Shown here piece by piece: positions 60,450 to 64,000 of a DNA stretch of 64,000 nt; the first letter of the stretch is position 1, and each line of letters opens with the position of its first letter. The DNA is from Candidatus Aalborgicola danicus (GTDB lineage: Bacteria > Pseudomonadota > Gammaproteobacteria > Burkholderiales > Burkholderiaceae_C), in the NCBI GenBank assembly GCA_016703945.1, contig JADJBC010000002.1:558001-622000 (forward strand), read 5' to 3'. The position numbers were made by a program, and so were the translations under genes. The notes beneath the pieces are model-generated. The model was not told where the DNA came from. It ran no database searches and saw only the letters and a list, made by a program, of their open reading frames with translations.

Positions 60450-62681
60450 CTAGGAACTTCCGCTCGATTTTTCCAGGTCATTACGCAACGCTGCCTGTGC
60501 GACCGCATCCAGCGCGTGATCGACCACACGGCCATCAGATATCAAACGGATCAAACTGAGGCCACGCAAACGATCCATGGTTCGCCTGGACATCGAATGG
60601 GCCATGCCGCCAGCCGAAATGAACATAAACAAAGTCTTGTGCGGACTGGCCCAGGTCAGTTGGGCACGTACCCATTGGCCGCCCAGCGCCAAATCCACCC
60701 AAGAACCTGTGATCAGGGTGTGTGCGCTCCATGCCTCCTGGGCGATGGGGTCCGGGACTTCACTCTCTTCGACCTCAGCCGTTGTATCTCCAGTACCCTT
60801 CACAAAGCCAGACTCTGCGGCTTCATTGTCCGCCATCCAGAAGTCGTCTTCCGGAATGCCCACCGTCTCGACCGGAGACATCTCTACCGCTGGCAGAGCT
60901 TCAGCAGACTCGGCTGCAGTCTCCGATGCGGAAGTCGACCGCGCTCCTTCGAAAGCCTGTTCATGGAAGGTGATTAACTCATCAAAGAACACGGGTATGC
61001 GTTCTTCGGGATACGAAATCAGGCCAAGGCCCTGGCGCATCTTGACCAGCATTGCAGGCACCATATCGACCAGGCGAGCCCGGTTGCGCCGCGCCAGACG
61101 CAGTTGTACGCTCCAGATGAGGTCATCCACCAGGCTCAAATAACCATCGGCATCCGCCGCACCATCGGCACATTTCAATTGCGATTCCGCCACAACCTGT
61201 GCCCAGGGGCCACGCAGGAAGACCGATACGATTTCGGGGACTTTTTTGTTCTTCAGCCGTTCCGCAAAATCTTCCGACATGCGCTGCGCCAACAGGTTGC
61301 GCTGTTCAGCATGCAACAGCCCCCGGGCAGCCTCTTCTGCACGCTGGCGTTGTTCATGCTCCTCGCGGGCCCAGCCCTCTTCCAACTTGCGTAAAACGCG
61401 GGCAAAGGCGGGAGCATCACCCCCGCTACCGCTGAGCACATTGACGGCGTTTTCCAGTGCCTTCTGAAAATGGGCGTAACCCGGCTGGTCTTCAGAAGTA
61501 AAGGCCAGGCTTCGGCTGGTAATCTTGTCCATGAACTGGCGCGCGGGGTGCTGGCGTTCGCTGAAAAAGCGGGCATCCGATTGCGAAAGGGCCATCAGAA
61601 CCGGCTCCAACTGTTTGAGCTTCTTGCGAACGCCCCCCATCATGCGATGATCCTGCGTGAGGTTCTCCAACATCAGCCGAACGACCTCTTCACCGAGTTC
61701 GCGGCCCAGTTTCTTGCTCTTTGATTTTTCCTGTTGAACGACGGGATCCAACATTCCACCGGCGTCAGCCGAAGCTTTGGGGATGGCCGCCTGATTTGCC
61801 CTCGCGGACAGGCGTTTCATCATCGGCTCCATCAGCTTCATGTCCTCCAGCGCCACAAACGAGGCCGGAACGGTATGGGTGAAGTCCTTGATGTTTCCGT
61901 TCAGAGGTCCGGCATCAAGCTCGCCCGACAACAGTCGGCGCAGTTTGTCCAGCGTGAGCAAGGTTCGTGTTACCGAGTTCTCGACCGGTTTAGCCTGCGC
62001 ACCCTGTCCTCCGGAAGGCAACGTTGGCGCCACCGGCTCCACGCCCTGCGTGCGCAACCATTCGGCAATTTCCTTGTACAACTGGCGCATGCTGACACCC
62101 AACATGCCGGCGGCAGGCGTCATGATTGCCGTACGCGCATCGTCCTTGGGGACATGCTCGACCAGGCTTTCACGCAAAGCGTAGACAAACGCATCCGGTT
62201 TCAAGGGGTTCAAGTGAGGCTGAACCGTCATCCAGCCCAGCAGACTGCTCATCATGCCGTTCAGGGTCGGTAGAACGTCGTCGACCGCCATTGCGATTTC
62301 CTGCTGGGTCAATGCAAATTCAATGTTGGCATCGATCTGCTCTTCCTCCAGAAACTGGAAATCGTCAAAACGCAGGGGTTGGGATTGCGACCGGTGGATG
62401 TCGCCTCCATACAAAGAGGCCCGCAAGTGCGTGCCAAAACTCGCCTTGAACGCCGCCGCATGTAAACCCAGGTGCTCAATCGCCGCTTTACCAGCCGGGT
62501 TCTGGATCAACTGGATCGACTTGCTGCGAATCGGTGCGATTGATGCAGCCAAACCCAACAGCACATCGTTGGCGAGTGTGTCACTTTGTTCCAGCACGGC
62601 CTCCATGCAGTCCTGAAGGGACGGCTTGAAACTGCCGGGCTCGTGGGCCACGCCCAACCGTCGCAACATGAACTTTTTCAT
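60450..62681 (-). CDS. DUF1631 family protein, copy 2
   Basis: A 743-residue paralogue of the protein at 56.4-58.7 kb. Shared blocks include LLTLDKLRRLLSGELD, GPWAQVVAESQL, GQWVRAQLTWASPHKTL and SMSRRTMDRLRG near the C-terminus. The ATG at 62681 (MKKFMLRRLG) has GGGAG upstream; the open frame extends another 56 codons without family similarity. It is 80 bp upstream of ettA on the same strand and divergent from rhlE. No catalytic motif is evident; the acidic stretch around residues 560-610 separates the helical body from the C-terminal barrel-like region. Confidence 0.8.
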   Translation of the reverse strand: MKKFMLRRLGVAHEPGSFKPSLQDCMEAVLEQSDTLANDVLLGLAASIAPIRSKSIQLIQNPAGKAAIEHLGLHAAAFKASFGTHLRASLYGGDIHRSQSQPLRFDDFQFLEEEQIDANIEFALTQQEIAMAVDDVLPTLNGMMSSLLGWMTVQPHLNPLKPDAFVYALRESLVEHVPKDDARTAIMTPAAGMLGVSMRQLYKEIAEWLRTQGVEPVAPTLPSGGQGAQAKPVENSVTRTLLTLDKLRRLLSGELDAGPLNGNIKDFTHTVPASFVALEDMKLMEPMMKRLSARANQAAIPKASADAGGMLDPVVQQEKSKSKKLGRELGEEVVRLMLENLTQDHRMMGGVRKKLKQLEPVLMALSQSDARFFSERQHPARQFMDKITSRSLAFTSEDQPGYAHFQKALENAVNVLSGSGGDAPAFARVLRKLEEGWAREEHEQRQRAEEAARGLLHAEQRNLLAQRMSEDFAERLKNKKVPEIVSVFLRGPWAQVVAESQLKCADGAADADGYLSLVDDLIWSVQLRLARRNRARLVDMVPAMLVKMRQGLGLISYPEERIPVFFDELITFHEQAFEGARSTSASETAAESAEALPAVEMSPVETVGIPEDDFWMADNEAAESGFVKGTGDTTAEVEESEVPDPIAQEAWSAHTLITGSWVDLALGGQWVRAQLTWASPHKTLFMFISAGGMAHSMSRRTMDRLRGLSLIRLISDGRVVDHALDAVAQAALRNDLEKSSGSS

Positions 62682-62971
62682 TGTAGAAAGATTCTCCCAG
62701 TTGCCGTGTGCAATGACTAGCCCCAATGACACATTGTTACCGCCAAGTGGTGCAGACAAAACACATGGACCATGCATTTTTGGCGCGACCGCCCGCAACG
62801 TGCGACAATACGCCTGTTGCGGGGCTTCAGTTGCCCACAACGTCAGCACATTGCTGGGGACAGGTTGACAGCCTCCGTCCTGCTTTTGAATCTATCTGCC
62901 TTTGACTGAACCGGTGTTACCGCACAGGTACAGGCCGATATCCCAAGCGCCCTGGATGGGCGCCACAACTC

Positions 62972-64000
62972 ATGAACTTCGAAGAATTGAATCTGGCTGC
63001 GGCCATCGTTAAAGCCGTGCGCGAGCAAGGTTACGAGACCCCGACAGCCATTCAGGCCCAGGCCATCCCTCTGATTCTGGAAGGCCGCGACCTGCTCGGC
63101 GGCGCCCAGACCGGGACTGGCAAGACCGCGGCCTTCACACTGCCCATGCTGCACCGCCTCTCCATGAGCCGCAGCGCGCAAAATAAATTTGGTGGCACCG
63201 GCATTCGTGCCCTGGTACTCACGCCCACCCGCGAACTCGCAGCCCAGGTTGAAGAGTCTGTGCGCACCTATGGCAAGTACCTGCAACTCAGTTCCACCGT
63301 GATTTTTGGCGGTGTCGGCATGAACCCCCAGATTTCCAAGCTCAAAAAGGGCGTGGACATTCTGGTGGCAACCCCCGGACGCCTGCTCGACTTGATGCAG
63401 CAGGGCATGCTAGATCTGGGTCAGGTGCAAATGCTGGTACTCGACGAAGCCGACCGTATGCTGGATATGGGCTTTATTCATGACGTCAAGAAAGTGCTGG
63501 CCGCCGTTCCCAAGGAAAAGCAAAGCCTGTTGTTCTCGGCCACTTTCAGCGACGAGATTCGCGAGTTGGCCGCCGGCCTGTTGAAAGACCCGCAAAGCGT
63601 GCAGGTCACTCCCCGCAACACCACCGTTCAGCGCATCACCCAGGTGATCCACCCGGTCGGTCGCGGCAAGAAAAAGGCCCTGCTGGCCCACATCATCAAC
63701 GAACACAACTGGAGCCAGGTTCTGGTATTCACCCGCACCAAGTTCGGCGCCAACAACGTGGCCGAATTCCTGGAGAAGAACGGCATCACCGCCATGGCCC
63801 TGCACGGCAACAAGAGCCAGGCTGCCCGTACCCAGGCCCTGGCCGGCTTCAAGAGCGGCGACGTGCGCGCGTTGGTGGCCACCGACATTGCCGCTCGCGG
63901 CATTGACATTGACGACCTGCCGCACGTGGTCAACTACGAGATTCCCAATGTCAGCGAAGACTACGTACACCGCATCGGCCGCACCGGCCGCGCCGGAAAC
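62972..64000 (+). CDS. rhlE: DEAD-box RNA helicase RhlE, 3' end beyond the window
   Basis: The first 343 residues of a DEAD-box helicase; the frame is still open at the edge. It has the Q motif (FEELNLAAAIVKAV, YETPTAIQAQAIP), motif I AQTGTGKT, Ia PTRELAAQV, TPGRLLD, motif II DEAD, motif III SAT, and from the second domain VFTRTKFGANNVAEFL, HGNKSQAAR, ATDIAARGIDI and HRIGRTGRAG. This set and the short N-terminus match RhlE. It unwinds RNA during ribosome assembly or decay, often in the cold. It starts with ATG 62972 and is divergent from the DUF1631 gene across 290 bp. Confidence 0.95.
   Translation, partial: MNFEELNLAAAIVKAVREQGYETPTAIQAQAIPLILEGRDLLGGAQTGTGKTAAFTLPMLHRLSMSRSAQNKFGGTGIRALVLTPTRELAAQVEESVRTYGKYLQLSSTVIFGGVGMNPQISKLKKGVDILVATPGRLLDLMQQGMLDLGQVQMLVLDEADRMLDMGFIHDVKKVLAAVPKEKQSLLFSATFSDEIRELAAGLLKDPQSVQVTPRNTTVQRITQVIHPVGRGKKKALLAHIINEHNWSQVLVFTRTKFGANNVAEFLEKNGITAMALHGNKSQAARTQALAGFKSGDVRALVATDIAARGIDIDDLPHVVNYEIPNVSEDYVHRIGRTGRAGN

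Noticed and set aside
1..64000. tRNA, rRNA, CRISPR array, prophage or complete insertion sequence
   Set aside because: None was seen: no cloverleaf-like gene, no regularly spaced direct repeats, and no transposase or integrase motif on either strand.

Overview
The window reads as a chromosome segment of a facultatively anaerobic betaproteobacterium of the Comamonadaceae, most like Rhodoferax. This rests on gene content (rquA with fumarate reductase, Mtr-type cytochromes, BktB thiolase, DUF1631 proteins, Aap and Glt transporters), high GC, and a dispersed short repeat that I associate from memory with Comamonadaceae. No rRNA, tRNA, CRISPR array or intact insertion sequence was seen.

1-11 kb: a Ser/Thr kinase broken by a one-base frameshift lies divergent from an adenylate cyclase-FHA protein. 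Then comes a tightly packed leftward operon (lolC/E, lolD, tatD, a spermidine-synthase-like protein, a GspE/PilB ATPase), and a rightward conserved gene-recJ-SDR operon. 10.7-23.7 kb is an anaerobic respiration block. frdABCD and rquA (rhodoquinone synthesis) read leftward. Divergent from them is a multihaem extracellular-electron-transfer locus: a small membrane protein, a nine-haem membrane-anchored cytochrome c, a cytochrome b, a monohaem c, an OmcA/MtrC-type decahaem lipoprotein, an MtrA/DmsE decahaem protein and an MtrB/PioB porin. A perfect FNR-type palindrome precedes the second half. The likely electron path is quinol pool -> cytochrome b/nine-haem protein -> monohaem shuttle -> MtrA-MtrB-MtrC conduit -> extracellular acceptor, with rhodoquinone/fumarate as the alternative sink.

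23.9-36.1 kb is mostly acyl-CoA, acetylation and redox metabolism: bktB, an AcuC-like deacetylase beside a Pat-type acetyltransferase, a hemerythrin, a response-regulator diguanylate cyclase, an SDR, a saccharopine-dehydrogenase-like reductase, a CurA-type reductase and an aldehyde dehydrogenase. 36.1-39.8 kb is an accessory island. It holds a three-gene cassette (unknown protein, Mrr-like nuclease with a possible modified-base-reader N-terminus, and a frameshifted HARE-HTH/GIY-YIG protein), followed by about 1 kb of repeat-rich, nearly gene-free DNA.

39.8-44.7 kb reads leftward: acyl-CoA synthetase, Kv-type channel, MesD-like methionine synthase, and a doubly frameshifted beta-lactamase-family hydrolase. 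45.0-52.4 kb carries two complete amino-acid ABC importers in tandem (gltIJKL type and aapJQMP type), each with a strong hairpin right after the binding-protein gene. 52.4-64 kb holds a DMT exporter, a Baeyer-Villiger-type monooxygenase, an M14 carboxypeptidase, a flavin reductase, two DUF1631 paralogues flanking ettA, and the start of rhlE, which runs off the right edge.

Five apparent single-base frameshifts in four genes suggest either recent decay of accessory genes or uncorrected assembly errors. Domain positions, haem counts and promoter calls were made by eye; no database search was run.
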